Shown one piece after another: positions 1-12,590 of a stretch of DNA of 64,000 nucleotides. The stretch comes from Atherix ibis (Eukaryota > Arthropoda > Insecta > Diptera > Athericidae): assembly GCA_958298945.1 (NCBI GenBank), contig OY282608.1:77486806-77550805 (forward strand). Reading direction: 5' to 3'. The notes under the pieces were generated by a model, which ran no database searches, was not told the origin of the DNA, and worked only from the letters and a program-made list of their open reading frames with translations. Position numbers and translations under genes: made by a program. Position 1 is the stretch's first letter. Every line of letters begins with the position of its first letter.

Positions 1-655
1 TTTTTTGGTTTGTTGGCTTGTTTGTTTGTTGGTTTGTTGGTTTGTTCGTTTGTTCGTTTGTTGGTTTGTTGGTTTGTTGGTTTGTTGGTTTGTTGGTTTG
101 TTGGTTTGTTGTTTTGTTGGTTTGTTTTTTTGTTGGTTTGTTTGTTTGTTGGTTTGTTGGTTGGTTAGTTTGTTGGTTTATTGGTTTGTTTGTTTGTTGA
201 CTTGTTGGTTAGTTGGTTTGTTCGTTTGTTCGTTTGTTGGCTTGTTGGTTTGTTGGTTTGTTGGTTTGTTGGTTTGTTGGTTTGTTGGTTTGTTGGTTTG
301 TTGGGTTGTTGGTTTATTTGTTTGTTGGTTTGTTGATTTGTTGGTTTGTTGGTTTGTTTGTTTGTTTGTTTGTTGGTTTGTTGGTTTGTAGGTTTGTTGG
401 TTTGTTGGTTGGTTGGTTTGTTGGTTTGTTGGTTTGTTGGTTTGTTTGTTTGTTAGTTTGTTCGTTTGTTGGCTTGTTGGTTTGTTGGCTTGTTGGCTTG
501 TTGGCTTTTTAGCTTGTTGGTTTGTTGGTTTGTTGGTTTGTTGGTTAGTTGGTTTGTTGGTTTGTTCGTTTGTTGGTTTGTTGGCTTGTTGGCTTGTTGA
601 TTTGTTGGTTTGTTGGTTTGTCGGTTTGTTGGTTTGTTGGTTTGTTGGTTTGTTG
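1..655 (+). repeat. Truncated HOR copy at left window edge (family A)
   Basis: This segment matches 2535 onward, beginning at the same GGTTTTTT unit that opens the window. The offset is 2534 at the first bases and 2542 by position 200, because the copy at 2.5 kb has one more CGTTTGTT unit. A further copy lies near 4.4 kb, 1880 bp beyond the second. The right part (about 549-755) also matches 2907-3113 but at offset 2358, showing that 184 bp (23 units) present here between about 370 and 550 are missing there. The HOR is cut by the window start. Confidence 0.8.
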
Positions 656-1432
656 GTTTGTTTGTTTGTTGGTTTGTTGGTTGGTTAGTTTGATGGTTTG
701 TTGGTTTGTTTGTTTGTTTTCTTGTTGGTTTGTTGGCTTGTTTACTTGTTGGCATGTTGGTTTCTTGGTTTGTTGGTTTGTTGGTTTGTTGGTTTGTTGG
801 TTTGTTGGTTTGTTGGTTTGTTGGTTTGTTGGGTTGTTGGTTTGTTGGTTTTTTAGTTTGTTGGTTTTTTGGTTTGTTGGCTTGTTTGTTTGTTGGTTTG
901 TTCGTTTGTTCGTTTGTTGGTTTGTTGGTTTGTTGGTTTGTTGGTTTGTTGGTTTGTTTGGTTTGTTGGTTTGTTTGTTTGTTAATTTTTTCGTTTGTTG
1001 GCTTGTTGGTTTGTTGGCTTGTTGGCTTGTTGGCTTTTTGGCTTTTTGGTTTGTTGGTTTTTGGTTTGTTGATTTGTTGGTTTTTGGTTTGTAGGCATGT
1101 TTGTTTGTTGGTTTGTTGGTTTGTTCGTTTGTTCGTTTGTTGGCTTGTTGGTGGTTGGTTTGATGGTTTGTTGGTTTGTTGTTTTGTTGGTTTGGTGGTT
1201 TGTTGGTTTGTTGGTTTGTTGGTTTGTTGGTTTGTTGGTTTGTTGCCTTGTTGGCTTGTTGGCTTGTTTGTTTGTTGGTTTGTTGGTTTGTTGGTTGGTT
1301 GGTTTGTTTGTTTGTTGGTTTGTTCGTTTGTTCGTTTGTTGGCTTGTTGGTTTATTGGTTTGTTGGTTTGTTGGTATGTTGTTTCGTTGGTTTCTTTGTT
1401 TGTTGGTTTGTTGGTTTGTTTGTTTTTTGGTT
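656..1432 (+). repeat. HOR unit of about 0.75 kb, copy 1 of tandem pair
   Basis: The marker TTTTCTTG at 718-725 recurs 774 bp downstream, and the GTAGGCATG box at 1091 recurs at 1841 (offset 750); the 24-bp difference is exactly three 8-mers. Between these the variant order is the same, including GGTGGTT and GGTTTGAT units and the paired 7-mer GGTTTTT units before the box. The copies part company at about 1432, where copy 1 reads GGTTTGTTTG and copy 2 reads GGCTTGTTGG. Confidence 0.85.
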
Positions 1433-3601
1433 TGTTTGTTTGTTGGTTTGTTGGTTGGTTAGTTTGTTGGTTTGTTGGTTTGTTTGTTTGTTTTCTTGTT
1501 GGTTTGTTGGCTTGTTTACTTGTTGGCTTGTTGGTTTCTTGGTTTGTTGGTTTGTTGGTTTGTTGGTTTGTTGGTTTGTTGGTTTGTTGGGTTGTTGGTT
1601 TGTTGGTTTTTTAGTTTGTTGGTTTTTTGGTTTGTTGGCTTGTTTGTTTGTTGGTTTGTTCGTTTGTTCGTTTGTTGGTTTGTTGGTTTGTTGGTTTGTT
1701 GGTTTGTTTGGTTTGTTGGTTTGTTTGTTTGTTAATTTTTTCGTTTGTTGGCTTGTTGGTTTGTTGGCTTGTTGGCTTGTTGGCTTTTTGGCTTTTTGGT
1801 TTGTTGGTTTTTGGTTTGTTGATTTGTTGGTTTTTGGTTTGTAGGCATGTTTGTTTGTTGGTTTGTTGGTTTGTTCGTTTGTTCGTTTGTTGGCTTGTTG
1901 GTGGTTGGTTTGATGGTTTGTTGGTTTGTTGTTTTGTTGGTTTGGTGGTTTGTTGGTTTGTTGGTTTGTTGGTTTGTTGGTTTGTTGGTTTGTTGCCTTG
2001 TTGGCTTGTTGGCTTGTTTGTTTGTTGGTTTGTTGGTTTGTTGGTTGGTTGGTTTGTTTGTTTGTTGGTTTGTTCGTTTGTTCGTTTGTTGGCTTGTTGG
2101 TTTATTGGTTTGTTGGTTTGTTGGTATGTTGTTTCGTTGGTTTCTTTGTTTGTTGGTTTGTTGGTTTGTTTGTTTTTTGGCTTGTTGGTATGTTAGCTTG
2201 TTGGCTTGTTGGTCTGTTAGTTTGTTTGTTTGTTGGTTTGTTGGTTCATTTGTTTGTTGGTTTGTTGGTTTTTAATGGTTTGTTGGTTTGTTTGTTTGTT
2301 GGTTTGTTGGTTGGTTAGTTTGTTGGCTTGTTGGTTTGTTTGTTTGTTGGTTTGTTGGTTTGTTAGCTTGTTTCCTTGTTGGCGAGTTGGTTTCTTAGTT
2401 TGTTGGTTTGTTGGTTTGTTGGTTTGTTGGTTAGTTGGTTTGTTGGTTTGTTGGTTTGTTGGTTTGTTGGTTTGTTGGTTTGTTGCTTTGTTGGTTTGTT
2501 GGGTTGTTGGTTTGTTGGTTTGTTGGTTTGTTGGTTTTTTGGTTTGTTGGCTTGTTTGTTTGTTGGTTTGTTGGTTTGTTCGTTTGTTCGTTTGTTCGTT
2601 TGTTGGTTTGTTGGTTTGTTGGTTTGTTGGTTTGTTGGTTTGTTGGTTTGTTGTTTTGTTGGTTTGTTTGTTTGTTGGTTTGTTTGTTTGTTGGTTTGTT
2701 GGTTGGTTAGTTTGTTGGTTTATTGGTTTGTTTGTTTGTTGACTTGTTGGTTTGTTGGTTTGTTCGTTTGTTCGTTTGTTGGCTTGTTGGTTTGTTGGTT
2801 TGTTGGTTTGTTGGTTTGTTGGTTTGTTGGTTTGTTGGTTTGTTGGGTTGTTAGTTTATTTGTTTGTTGGTTTGTTGATTTGTTGGTTTGTTGGTTTGTT
2901 GGTTAGTTGGTTTGTTGGTTTGTTCGTTTGTTGGTTTGTTGGCTTGTTGGCTTGTTGATTTGTTGGTTTGTTGGTTTGTCGGTTTGTTGGTTTGTTGGTT
3001 TGTTGGTTTGTTGGTTTGTTTGTTTGTTGGTTTGTTGGTTGGTTGGTTTGTTGGTTTGTTGGTTTGTTTGTTTGTTTTCTTGTTGGTTTGTTGGCTTGTT
3101 TACTTGTTGGCATGTTGGTTTCTTGGTTTGTTGGTTTGTTGGTTTGTTGGTTTGTTGGTTTGTTGGTTTGTTGGTTTGTTGGGTTGTTGGTTTGTTGGTT
3201 TTTTAGTTTGTTGGTTTTTTGGTTTGTTGGCTTGTTTGTTTGTTGGTTTGTTCGTTTGTTCGTTTGTTGGTTTGTTGGTTTGTTGGTTTGTTGGTTTGTT
3301 GGTTTGTTTGGTTTGTTGGTTTGTTTGTTTGTTAATTTGTTCGTGTGTTGGCTTGTTGGTTTGTTGGCTTGTTGGCTTGTTGGCTTTTTGGCTTTTTGGT
3401 TTGTTGGTTTTTTGGTTAGTTGGTTTGTTGGTTTGTTCGTTTGTTGGTTTGTTGGCTTGTTGGCTTGTTGGTTTGTTGGTTTGTTGGTTTGTCGGTTTGT
3501 TGGTTTGTTGGTTTGTTGGTTTGTTGGTTTGTTGGTTTGTTGGTTTGTTGGTTTGTTGGTTTTTGGTTTGTTGATTTGTTGGTTTTTGGTTTGTAGGCAT
3601 G
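1091..3601 (+). repeat. Marker box GTAGGCATG, three copies
   Basis: The copies are at 1091, 1841 and 3593. Each is preceded by the 7-mer GGTTTTT and followed by TTTGTTTGTTGG and CGTTTGTT units. This is the left-hand version of a box whose middle bases change along the array. Confidence 0.9.
1433..2178 (+). repeat. HOR unit of about 0.75 kb, copy 2 of tandem pair
   Basis: This is a near-identical repeat of the preceding unit, with three 8-mers fewer in its left part. It ends where the sequence passes into the marker TTTTTTGGCTTGTTGGTATG, which opens the next HOR. The GTAGGCATG box lies at 1841-1849. Confidence 0.85.
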
Positions 3602-4050
3602 TTTGTTTGTTGGTTTGTTGGTTTGTTCGTTTGTTCGTTTGTTGGCTTGTTGGTTTGTTGGTTTGTTGGTTTGTTGGTTTGTTGGTTTATTGGTTTATTT
3701 GTTTGTTGGTTTGTTGGCTTGTGTGCTTGTTGGTGGTTGGTTTGATGGTTTGTTGGTTTGTTGTTTTGTTGGTTTGGTGGTTTGTTGGTTTGTTGGTTTG
3801 TTGGTTTGTTGGTTTGTTGGTTTGTTGCCTTGTTGGCTTGTTGGCTTGTTTGTTTGTTGGTTTGTTGGTTTGTTGGTTTGTTGGTTTGTTTGTTTGTTGG
3901 TTTGTTCGTTTGTTCGTTTGTTGGCTTGTTGGTTTATTGGTTTGTTGGTTTGTTGGTTTGTTGGTTTGTTGGTTTGTTGGTTTGTTGGTTTGTTGGTATG
4001 TTGTTTCGTTGGTTTGTTTGTTTGTTGGTTTGTTGGTTTGTTTGTTTTTT
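2179..4050 (+). repeat. Family A HOR, about 1.87 kb
   Basis: The unit starts at GGCTTGTTGGTATG (2179) followed by GGTCTGTTAG. The same start recurs at 4051 and 5492. Offsets to the next copy run from 1872 to 1880 over the first 0.8 kb. The 2535-3230 part is also the partner of the window start. From about 3590 (GTAGGCATG box at 3593) it reuses material of the 0.75 kb unit, interrupted by an extra stretch at 3410-3560 made largely of GGTTTGTT, so this HOR is itself a mosaic of smaller blocks. Confidence 0.8.
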
Positions 4051-5491
4051 GGCTTGTTGGTATGTTAGCTTGTTGGCTTGTTGGTCTGTTAGTTTGTTTG
4101 TTTGTTGGTTTGTTGGTTTGTTGGTTCATTTGTTTGTTGGTTTGTTGGTTTTTAATGGTTTGTTGGTTTGTTTGTTTGTTGGTTTGTTGGTTGGTTAGTT
4201 TGTTGGCTTGTTGGTTTGTTTGTTTGTTGGTTTGTTGGTTTGTTAGCTTGTTTAGTTGTTGGCATGTTGGTTTCTTAGTTTGTTGGTTTGTTGGTTTGTT
4301 GGTTTGTTGGTTAGTTGGTTTGTTGGTTTGTTGGTTTGTTGGTTTGTTGGTTTGTTGGTTTGTTGGTTTGTTGCTTTGTTGGTTTGTTGGGTTGTTGGTT
4401 TGTTGGTTTGTTGGTTTGTTGGTTTTTTGGTTTGTTGGCTTGTTTGTTTGTTGGTTTGTTGGTTTGTTCGTTTGTTCGTTTGTTGGTTTGTTGGTTTGTT
4501 GGTTTGTTGGTTTGTTGGTTTGTTGGTTTGTTGTTTTGTTGGTTTGTTTGTTTGTTGGTTTGTTTGTTTGTTGGTTTGTTGGTTGGTTAGTTTGTTGGTT
4601 TATTGGTTTGTTTGTTTGTTGACTTGTTGGTTTGTTGGTTTGTTCGTTTGTTCGTTTGTTGGCTTGTTGGTTTGTTGGTTTGTTGGTTTGTTGGTTTGTT
4701 GGTTTGTTGGTTTGTTGGTTTGTTGGGTTGTTGGTTTATTTGTTTGTTGGTTTGTTGATTTGTTGGTTTGTTGGTTTGTTTGTTTGTTTGTTTGTTGGTT
4801 TGTTGGTTTGTAGGTTTGTTGGTTTGTTGGTTGGTTGGTTTGTTGGTTTGTTGGTTTGTTGGTTTGTTTGTTTGTTAGTTTGTTCGTTTGTTGGCTTGTT
4901 GGTTTGTTGGCTTGTTGGCTTTTTGGCTTGTTGGTTTGTTGGTTTGTTGGTTTGTTGGTTAGTTGGTTTGTTGGTTTGTTCGTTTGTTGGTTTGTTGGCT
5001 TGTTGGCTTGTTGATTTGTTGGTTTGTTGGTTTGTCGGTTTGTTGGTTTGTTGGTTTGTTGGTTTGTTGGTTTGTTGGTTTGTTGGTTTGTTGGTTTTTG
5101 GTTTGTTGGTTTGTTGGTTTGTTGGTTTGTTGGTTTGTTGGTTTGGTGGTTTGTTGGTTTGTTGGTTTGTTGGTTTGTTGGTTTGTTGGTTTGTTGCCTT
5201 GTTGGCTTGTTGGCTTGTTGGTTTATTGGTTGGTTGGTTTGTTGGTTTGTTGGTTTATTTGTTTATTCGTTTGTTCGCTTGTTGGTTTGTTGGCTTGTTG
5301 GTTTGTTGGTTTGTTGGTTTGTTGGTTTGTTTGTTTGTTTTTTTGTTGGTTTGTTCGTTTGTTCGTTTGTTGGCTTGTTGGTTTATTGGTTTGTTGATTT
5401 GTTGGTTTGTTGGTTTGTTGGTTTGTTGGTTTGTTGGCATGTTGTTTCGTTGGTTTGTTTGTTTGTTGGTTTGTTGGTTTGTTTGTTTTTT
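4051..5491 (+). repeat. Family A HOR, shortened copy of about 1.44 kb
   Basis: The start marker at 4051 recurs at 5492, an offset of 1441. The first 0.9 kb follows the 2.18 kb copy almost unit for unit (offset 1880). The part after about 5080 differs: the box-containing segment is missing and is replaced by a run of GGTTTGTT, one GGTTTGGT unit and a GGTTGGTTGG stretch near 5228. This reads as an internal deletion or exchange relative to the previous copy. Confidence 0.75.
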
Positions 5492-7864
5492 GGCTTGTTG
5501 GTATGTTAGCTTGTTGGCTTGTTAGTCTATTAGTTTGTTTGTTTGTTGGTTTGTTGGTTTGTTGGTTCATTTGTTTGTTGGTTTGTTGGTTTTTAATGGT
5601 TTATTGGTTTGTTTGTTTGTTGGTTTGTTGGTTGGTTAGTTTGTTGGCTTGTTGGTTTGTTTGTCTGTTGGTTTGTTGGTTTGTTGGCTTGTTTACTTGT
5701 TGGTTTCTTGGTTTGTTGGTTTGTTGGTTTGTTGGTTTGTTGGTTTGTTGGTTTGTTGGTTTGTTGGTTTGTTGCTTTGTTGGTTTGTTGGGTTGTTGGT
5801 TTGTTGGTTTGTTGGTTTGTTGGTTTTTTGGTTTGTTGGCTTGTTTGTTTGTTGGTTTGTTGGTTTGTTTGTTTGTTCGTTTGTTGGTTTGTTGGTTTGT
5901 TGGTTTGTTGTTTTGTTGGTTTGTTGGTTTGTTGGTTTGTTGGTTTGTTGGGTTGTTGGTTTATTTGTTTGTTGGTTTGTTGATTTGTTGGTTTGTTTGT
6001 TTGTTTGTTTGTTGGTTTGTTGGTTTGTTGGTTTGTTGGTTTGTTGGTTTGTTGGTTTGTTGGTTTGTTGGTTTGTTTGTTTGTTGGTTTGTTCGTTTGT
6101 TGGCTTGTTGGTTTGTTGGCTTGTTGGCTTGTTGGCTTTTTGGCTTGTTGGTTTGTTGGTTTGTTGGTTTGTTGGTTTGTTGGTTTGTTGGTTTGTTGGT
6201 TTGTTGGCTTGTTGGTTTGTTGGTTTGTTGGTTTGTTCGTTTGTTGGCTTGTTGGTTTGTTCGTTTGTTGGCTTGTTGGTTTGCTGGCTTGTTTGCATGT
6301 TGGTTTCTTGGTTTGTTGGTTTGTTGGTTTGTTGGTTTTTTGGTTTGTTGGTTTGTTGGTTTGTTGGCTAGTTGGTTTGTTGGCTTGTTGGCTTGTTGGT
6401 TTGTTGGTTTCTTTGTTTGTTGGTTTGTTCGTTTGTTGGCTTGTTGGTTTGTTGGTTTGTTGGTTTATTGGTTTGTTGGTTTGTTGGTTTGTTGGTTTGT
6501 TGGTTTGTTCGTTTGTTGGTTTGTTGGTTTTTTGGTTTGTTGGTTTGTTGGTTTGTTGGTTTGTTGGTTTGTCGGTTTGTTGGTTTGTTGGTTTGTTAGT
6601 TTGTTGGTTTGTTGGTTTGTTGGTTTGTTGGTTTGTTGGTTTTTGGTTTGTAGGCGTGTTTGTTTGTTGGTTTGTTCGTTTGTTCGTTTGTTGGCTTTTT
6701 GGTTTGTTGGTTTGTTGGTTTGTTGGTTTGTTGGTTTGTTGGTTTGTTGGTTTGTTGGTTTGTTGGTTTGTTGGTTTGTTGGTTTGGTGGGTTGTTGGTT
6801 TATTTGTTTGTTGGTTTGTTGATTTGTTGGTTTGTTGGTTTGTTTGTTTGTTTGTTCGTTGGTTTGTTGGTTTGTTGGTTTGTTGGTTTGTTAGTTTGTT
6901 GGTTTGTTGATTTGTTGGTTTATTTGTTTGTTGGTTTGTTGGCTTGTTGGTTTGTTGGCTTGTTGGCTTGTTGGTTTGTTGGTTTCTTTGTTTGCTGGTT
7001 TGTTCGTTTGTTGGCTTGTTGGTTTGTTGGTTTGTTGGCTTGTTGGTTTATTGGTTTGTTGGTTTGTTGGTTTGTTGGTTTGTTGGTTTGTTGGTTTGTT
7101 GGTTTTTTGGTTTGTTGGTTTGTTGGTTTGTTGGTTTGTCGGTTTGTTGGTTTGCTGGTTTGTTGGTTTGTTGGTTCATTGGTTTGTTGGTTTGTTGGTT
7201 TTTGGTTTGTAGGCGTGTTTGTTTGTTGGTTTGTCGGTTTGTCGGTTTGTTGGTTTGTTGGTTTGTTGGTTTGTTGGTTTGTTGGTTTGTTGGTTTGTTG
7301 GTTTTTGGTTTGTAGGCGTGTTTGTTTGTTGGTTTGTTCCATTGTTTGCTTGTTGGTTTGTTGGCTTGTTGGCTTGTTGGCTTTTTGGCTTGTTGGTTTG
7401 TTGGTTTGTTGGTTTGTTGGTTTGTTCGTTTGTTGGTTTGTTGGCTTGTTGGTTTGTTGGTTTGTTGGTTTGTTGTTTTGTTGGTTTGTTGGATTATTGG
7501 TTTATTTGTTTGTTGGTTTGTTGGCTTGTGTGTTCGTTGGTTGTTGGTTTGTTGGTTTGTTGGTTTGTTGGTTTGTTGGTTTGTTGGTTTGTTGGTTTGT
7601 TGGTTTGTTGGTTTGTTTGTTTGTTGGTTTGTTGCCTTGTGGGCTTGTTGGCTTGTTGGTTTGTTGGTTAGTTGGTTTGTTGGTTTGTTGGTTTATTTGT
7701 TTATTCGTTTGTTCGCTTGTTGGTTTGTTGGCTTGTGGGTTTGTTGGTTTGTTGGTTTGTTGGTTTGTTGGTTTGTTTGTTTGTTGGTTTGTTCGTTTGT
7801 TGGCTTGTTGGTTTATTGGTTTGTTGGTTTGTTGGTTTGTTAGTTTGTTGGTTTGTTGGTTTGT
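5492..7864 (+). repeat. Degenerate family A copy with small internal duplications
   Basis: The block begins with the same marker as 2179 and 4051 and follows them for about 0.5 kb, after which the order becomes less regular. Within it, 6370-6660 is repeated at about 6945-7220 (offsets 575 and 559). The GTAGGCGTG box occurs at 6650, 7209 and 7312, the last two only 103 bp apart. This is the first part of the window where the box reads GGCGTG instead of GGCATG. There is no unique sequence in it. Confidence 0.75.
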
Positions 7865-10800
7865 TGTTTTGTTGGTTTGTTTGTTTGTTGGTTTGTTAGT
7901 TTGTTTGTTTGTTGGCTTGTTGGTATGTTGGCTTGTTAGCTTGGTGGTCTGTTAGTTTGTTTGTTTGTTGGTTTGTTGGTTTGTTGGTTCATTTGTTTGT
8001 TGGTTTGTTGGTTTTTGTTGGTTTGTTGGTTTGTTTGTTTGTTGGTGTGTTGGTTGGTCAGTTTGTTGGTTTGTTGGTTTGTTTGTTTGTTGGCTTGTTG
8101 GTTTGTTGGCTTGTTTACCTGTCGGCATGTTGGTTTCTTGGTTTGTTGGTTTGTTGGTTTGTTGGTTTGTTGGTTTGTTGGTTTGTTGGTTTGTTGGTTT
8201 GCTGGTTTATTGGGTTGTTGGTTTGTTGGTTTGTTGGTTTGTTGGTTTTTTGGTTTGTTGGCTTGTTTGTTTGTTGGTTTGTTGGTTTGTTCGTTTGTTG
8301 GTTTGTTGGTTTGTTGGTTTGTTGGTTTGTTGGTTTGTTGGTTTGTTGGTTTGTTGGGTTGTTGGTTTATTTGTTTGTTGATTTGTTGGTTTGTTGGTTT
8401 GTTTGTTTGTTTGTTTGTTGGTTTGTTGGTTTGTTGGTTTGTTGGTTTGTTGGTTTATTGGTTTGTTGGTTTGTTGGTTTGTTTGTTTGTTTGTTGGTTT
8501 GTTTGTTTGTTTGTTTGTTGGCCTGTTGGTTTGTTGGCTTGTTGGCTTGTTGGCTTGTTAGTTTGTTGGTTTATTTGTTTGTTGGTTTGTTCGTTTGTTG
8601 GCTTGTTGGTTTGTTGGCTTGTTGGCTTGTTGGTTTGTTGGTTTGTTGGTTTGTTGGTTTGTTGGTTTGTTGGTTTGTTGGTTTGTTGGTTTGTTGGTTT
8701 GTTGGTTTTTTGGTTTGTTGGTTTGTTGGTTTGTTGGTTTGTTGGTTTGTCGGTTTGTCGGTTTGTTGATTTGTTGGTTTGTTGGTTTGTTGGTTTGTTG
8801 GTTTGTTGGTTTGTTGGTTTGTTGGTTTTTGGTTTGTAGGCGTGTTTGTTTGTTGGTTTGTTCGTTTGTTGGCTTGTTGGTTTGTTGGCTTGTTGGCTTG
8901 TTGGCTATTTGGCTTGTTGGTTTGTTGGTTTGTTGGTTTGTTCGTTTGTTGGTTTGTTGGCTTGTTGGCTTGTTGGTTTGTTGGTTTGTTGGTTTGTTGA
9001 TTTGTTGGTTTACTTGTTTGTTGGTTTCTTGGCTAGTTGGTTTGTTGGCTTGTTGGCTTCTTGGTTTGTTGGTTTCTTTGTTTGTTGGTTTGTTCGTTTG
9101 TTGGCTTGTTGGTTTGTTGGCTTGTTGGTTTTTTGGTTTGTTGGTTTGTTGGTTTGTTGGTTTGTTGGTTTGTTGGTTTTTGGTTTGTTGGTTTGTTGGT
9201 TTGTGCGTTTGTTCGTTTGTTGGCTTGTTGGTTTGTTGGTTTGTTGGTTTGTTGGTTTGTTATTTTATTTGTTTGTTGGTTTGTTGGCTTATTGGTTTGT
9301 TGGCTTGTTGGCTTGTTGGTTTGTTGGTTTGTTTGTTTGTTGGTTTGTTCGTTTGTTGGCTTATTGGTTTGTTGGCTTGTTGGCTTGTTGGCATGTTGGT
9401 TTGTTGGTTTGTTGGTTTGTTGGTTTGTTGGTTTGTTGGTTTGTTCGTTTGTTGGTTTGTTGGTTTGTTGGTTTGTTGGCTTGTTGGTTTGTTGGCTTAT
9501 TGGTTTGTTGGTTTGTTGATTTGTTGGTTTGTTGGTTTTTTGGTTTGTTGGCTTATTGGTTCGTTGGTTTGTTGGTTTGTTGGTTTTTTGGTTTGTTGGC
9601 TTGTTGGTTTGTTGGTTTGTTGGTTTGTTGGTTTGTTGGTTTGTATGTTTGTTGGTTTGTTGGTTTGATTGTTTGTTGGTTTTTTGGTTTGTTGATTTGT
9701 TGGTTTTTTGGTTTGTTGGCTTGTTGGTTTGTTGGTTTTTTGGTTTGTTGGCTTGTTGGTTTGTTGGCTTGTTGGCTTCTTAGTTTGTTGGTTTGTTGGT
9801 TTGTTGGTTTGTTGGTTTGTTGGTTTGTTGGTTTGTTGGTTTGTTGGTTTGTTGGTTTGTTGGTTTGTTGGCTTGTTGGTTTGTTGGCTTGTTGGCTTGT
9901 TGGTTGTTGGTTTGTTGGTTTGTTGGTTTGTTGGTTTGTTGGTTTGTTTGTTTGTTGGTTTGTTGGTTTGTTGGTTTGTTGGTTTGTTGGTTTGTTGGTT
10001 TGTTGGTTTGTTGGTTTGTTGGTTTGTTTGTTTGTTGGTTGGTTTGTTTGTTGGCTTGTTGGTTTGTTCGTTTGTTGGCTTGTTGGTTTGTTGGCTTATT
10101 GGCATGTTGGTTTCTTGGTTTGTTGGTTTGTTGGTTTGTTGGTTTGTTGGTTTGTTGGCTTGTTGGTTTGTTGGTTTGTTGGTTTTTTGGTTTTTTGGTT
10201 TGTTGGTTTGTTGGTTTGTTGGTTTGTATGTTTGTTCGTTTGTTGGCTTGTTGGTTTGTTGGTTTGTTGGTTTGTTGGTTTGTTAGTTTGTTGGTTTGTT
10301 GGTTTGTTGGTTTGTTGGTTTGTTTGTTTGTTGGTTTGTTGGTTTGTTGGTTTGTTGGTTTATTTGTTTGTTGGTTTGTAGGTTTGTTGATTTGTTGGTT
10401 TGTTTGTTTGTTGGTTTGTTGGTTTGTTGTTTTGTTGGTTTGTTGGTTTGTTGGTTTGTTTGTGTGTTGGTTTGTCCGTTTGTTGGCTTGTTGCCTTGTT
10501 GGTTTGTTGGCTTGTTGGTTTGTTGGTTTGTTGGTTTGTTAATTTGTTGGTTTGTTGGTTTGTTGGCTTGTTGGCTTGTTGGTTTGTTGGTTTGTTGGTT
10601 TGTTGGTTTGTTGGTTTATTTGTTTGTTGGTTTGTTGGCTTGTTGGTTTGTTGGCTTGTTGGCTTGTTGGTTTGTTGGTTTGTTTGTTTGTTGGTTTGTT
10701 CGTTTGTTGGCTTATTGGTTTGTTGGCTTTTTGGCTGGTTGGCATGTTGGTTTGTTGGTTTGTTGGTTGTTGGTTTGTTGGTTTGTTGGTTTGTTGGTTT

Positions 10801-12590
10801 CTTGGTTTCTTGGTTTGTTGGTTTGTTGGTTTGTTGGTTTGTTGGTTTGTTGGTTTTTTGGTTTGTTGGCTTATTGGTTTGTTGGTTTGTTGGTTTGGTG
10901 GTTTGTTGGTTTGTTGGTTCCTTCGTTTGTTGGTTTTTTTGGTTGTTGGTTTGTTGGTTTGTTGGTTTGTTGGCTTATTGGTTTGCTGGTTTGTTGGTTT
11001 GGTGGTTTGTTGGTTTGTTAGTTCCTTCGTTTGTTGGTTTTTTTGGTTTGTTGGGTTGCTAGTTTGTTGGTTTGTTGGTTTGTTGGTTTTTTGGTTTATT
11101 GTATTGTTGGTTTGTTGGTTTGTTGGTTTGTTGGTTTGTTGGTTTGTTGGTTTGTTGGTTTGTTGGTTTGTTGGTTTGTTGGTTTGTTTGTTTGTTAGTT
11201 TTTTGGTTTGTTGGTTTTTTGGTTTGTTGGCTTGTTGGTTTGTTGGTTTTTTGGTTTGTTGGCTTGTTGGTTTGTTGGCTTGTTGGCTTGTTGGTTTGTT
11301 GGTTTGTTGATTTGTTGGTTTGTTGGTTTGTTGGTTTGTTGGCTTGTTGGATTGTTGGTTTGTTGGCTTGTTGGTTTGTTGGCTTGTTGGCTTGTTGGTT
11401 GTTGGTTTGTTGGTTTGTTGGTTTTTTGGTTTGTTGGTTTGTTGGTTTGTTGGTTTGTTGGTTTGTTGGTTTGTTGGTTTGTTGGTTTGTTGGTTTGTTG
11501 GTTTGTTGGTTTGTTGGTTTGTTGGTTTGTTGGTTTGTTGGTTTGTTGGTTTGTTGGTTTGTTGATTTGTTGGTTTGTTGGTTTGTTTGTTTGTTTGTTT
11601 GTTGGTTTTTGGTCTGTAGGCGTGTTTGTTTGTTGGTTTGTTCGTTTGTTGGCTTGTTGGTTTGTTCGTTTGTTGGCCTGTTGGTTTGTTGGCTTGTTGG
11701 CATGTTGGTTTCTTGGTTTGTTGGTTTGTTGATTTGTTGGTTTGTTGGTTTGTTGGTTTGTTGGTTTGTTGGTTTTTTGGTTTGTTGGTTTGTTGGTTTG
11801 TTGGTTTGTTGGTTTGTTGGTTTGTTGGTTTGTTGGTTTGTTGGTTTGTTGGTTTGTTGGTTTGTTGATTTGTTGGTTTGTTGGTTTGTTTGTTTGTTAG
11901 TTTGTTGGTTTTTGGTCTGTAGGCGTGTTTGTTTGTTGGTTTGTTGGTTTGTTCGTTTGTTCGTTTGTTGGCTTGTTGGTTTGTTGGTTTATTGGTTTGT
12001 TGGCTTGTTGGCTTGTTGGTTGTTGGTTTGTTGGTTTGTTGGTTTGTTGGTTTGTTGGTTTGTTGGTTTGTTAGTTTGTTGGTTTATTTGTTTGTTGGTT
12101 TGTAGGTGTGTTGATTTGTTGGTTTGTTTGTTTGTTGGTTTGTTGGTTTGTTGTTTTGTTGGTTTGTTGGTTTGTTGGTTTGTTTGTGTGTTGGTTTGTC
12201 CGTTTGTTGGCTTGTTGGTTTGTTGGCTTGTTGGTTTGTTGGTTTGTTGGTTTGTTGGTTTGTTGGCTTGTTGGCTTGTTGATTTGTTGGTTTGTTGGTT
12301 TGTTGGTTTGTTGGTTTATTTGTTTGTTGGTTTGTTGGCTTGTTGGTTTGTTGGCTTGTTGGCTTGTTGGTTTGTTGGTTTGTTTGTTTGTCGGTTTGTT
12401 CGTTTGTTGGCTTATTGGTTTGTTGGCTTGTTGGCTTGTTGGCATAATGGTTTGTTGATTTGTTGGTTTGTTGGTTTGTTGGTTTGTTGGTTTGTTGGTT
12501 TGTTGGTTTTTTGGTTTGTTGGTTTTTTGGTTTGTTGGTATTTTGGTTTGTTGGCTTATTGGTTTGTTGGTTTGTTGGTTTGGTGGTTTG
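7865..12590 (+). repeat. HOR of about 4.9 kb, copy 1
   Basis: The variant order here is repeated at 12.77-17.58 kb. Offsets are 4905 over the first 1.3 kb, then 5001, 4993, 4977 and 4993, every step a multiple of 8. Long stretches are identical or nearly so, for example 7961-8839 against 12866-13744. Internal landmarks are GTAGGCGTG boxes at 8836, 11616 and 11919, GTCCG boxes at 10474 and 12198, GGTTCCTT at 10916 and GGCATAATGG at 12441. It ends abruptly at about 12590 by switching into sequence like its own beginning. Confidence 0.92.

Noticed and set aside
10930..10945. T-runs after the GGTTCCTT boxes as poly-T terminators or retroposon tails
   Set aside because: They are GGTTTTTTT variants of one unit, recur at the same place in each HOR copy, and have no adjacent inserted sequence or target-site duplication.
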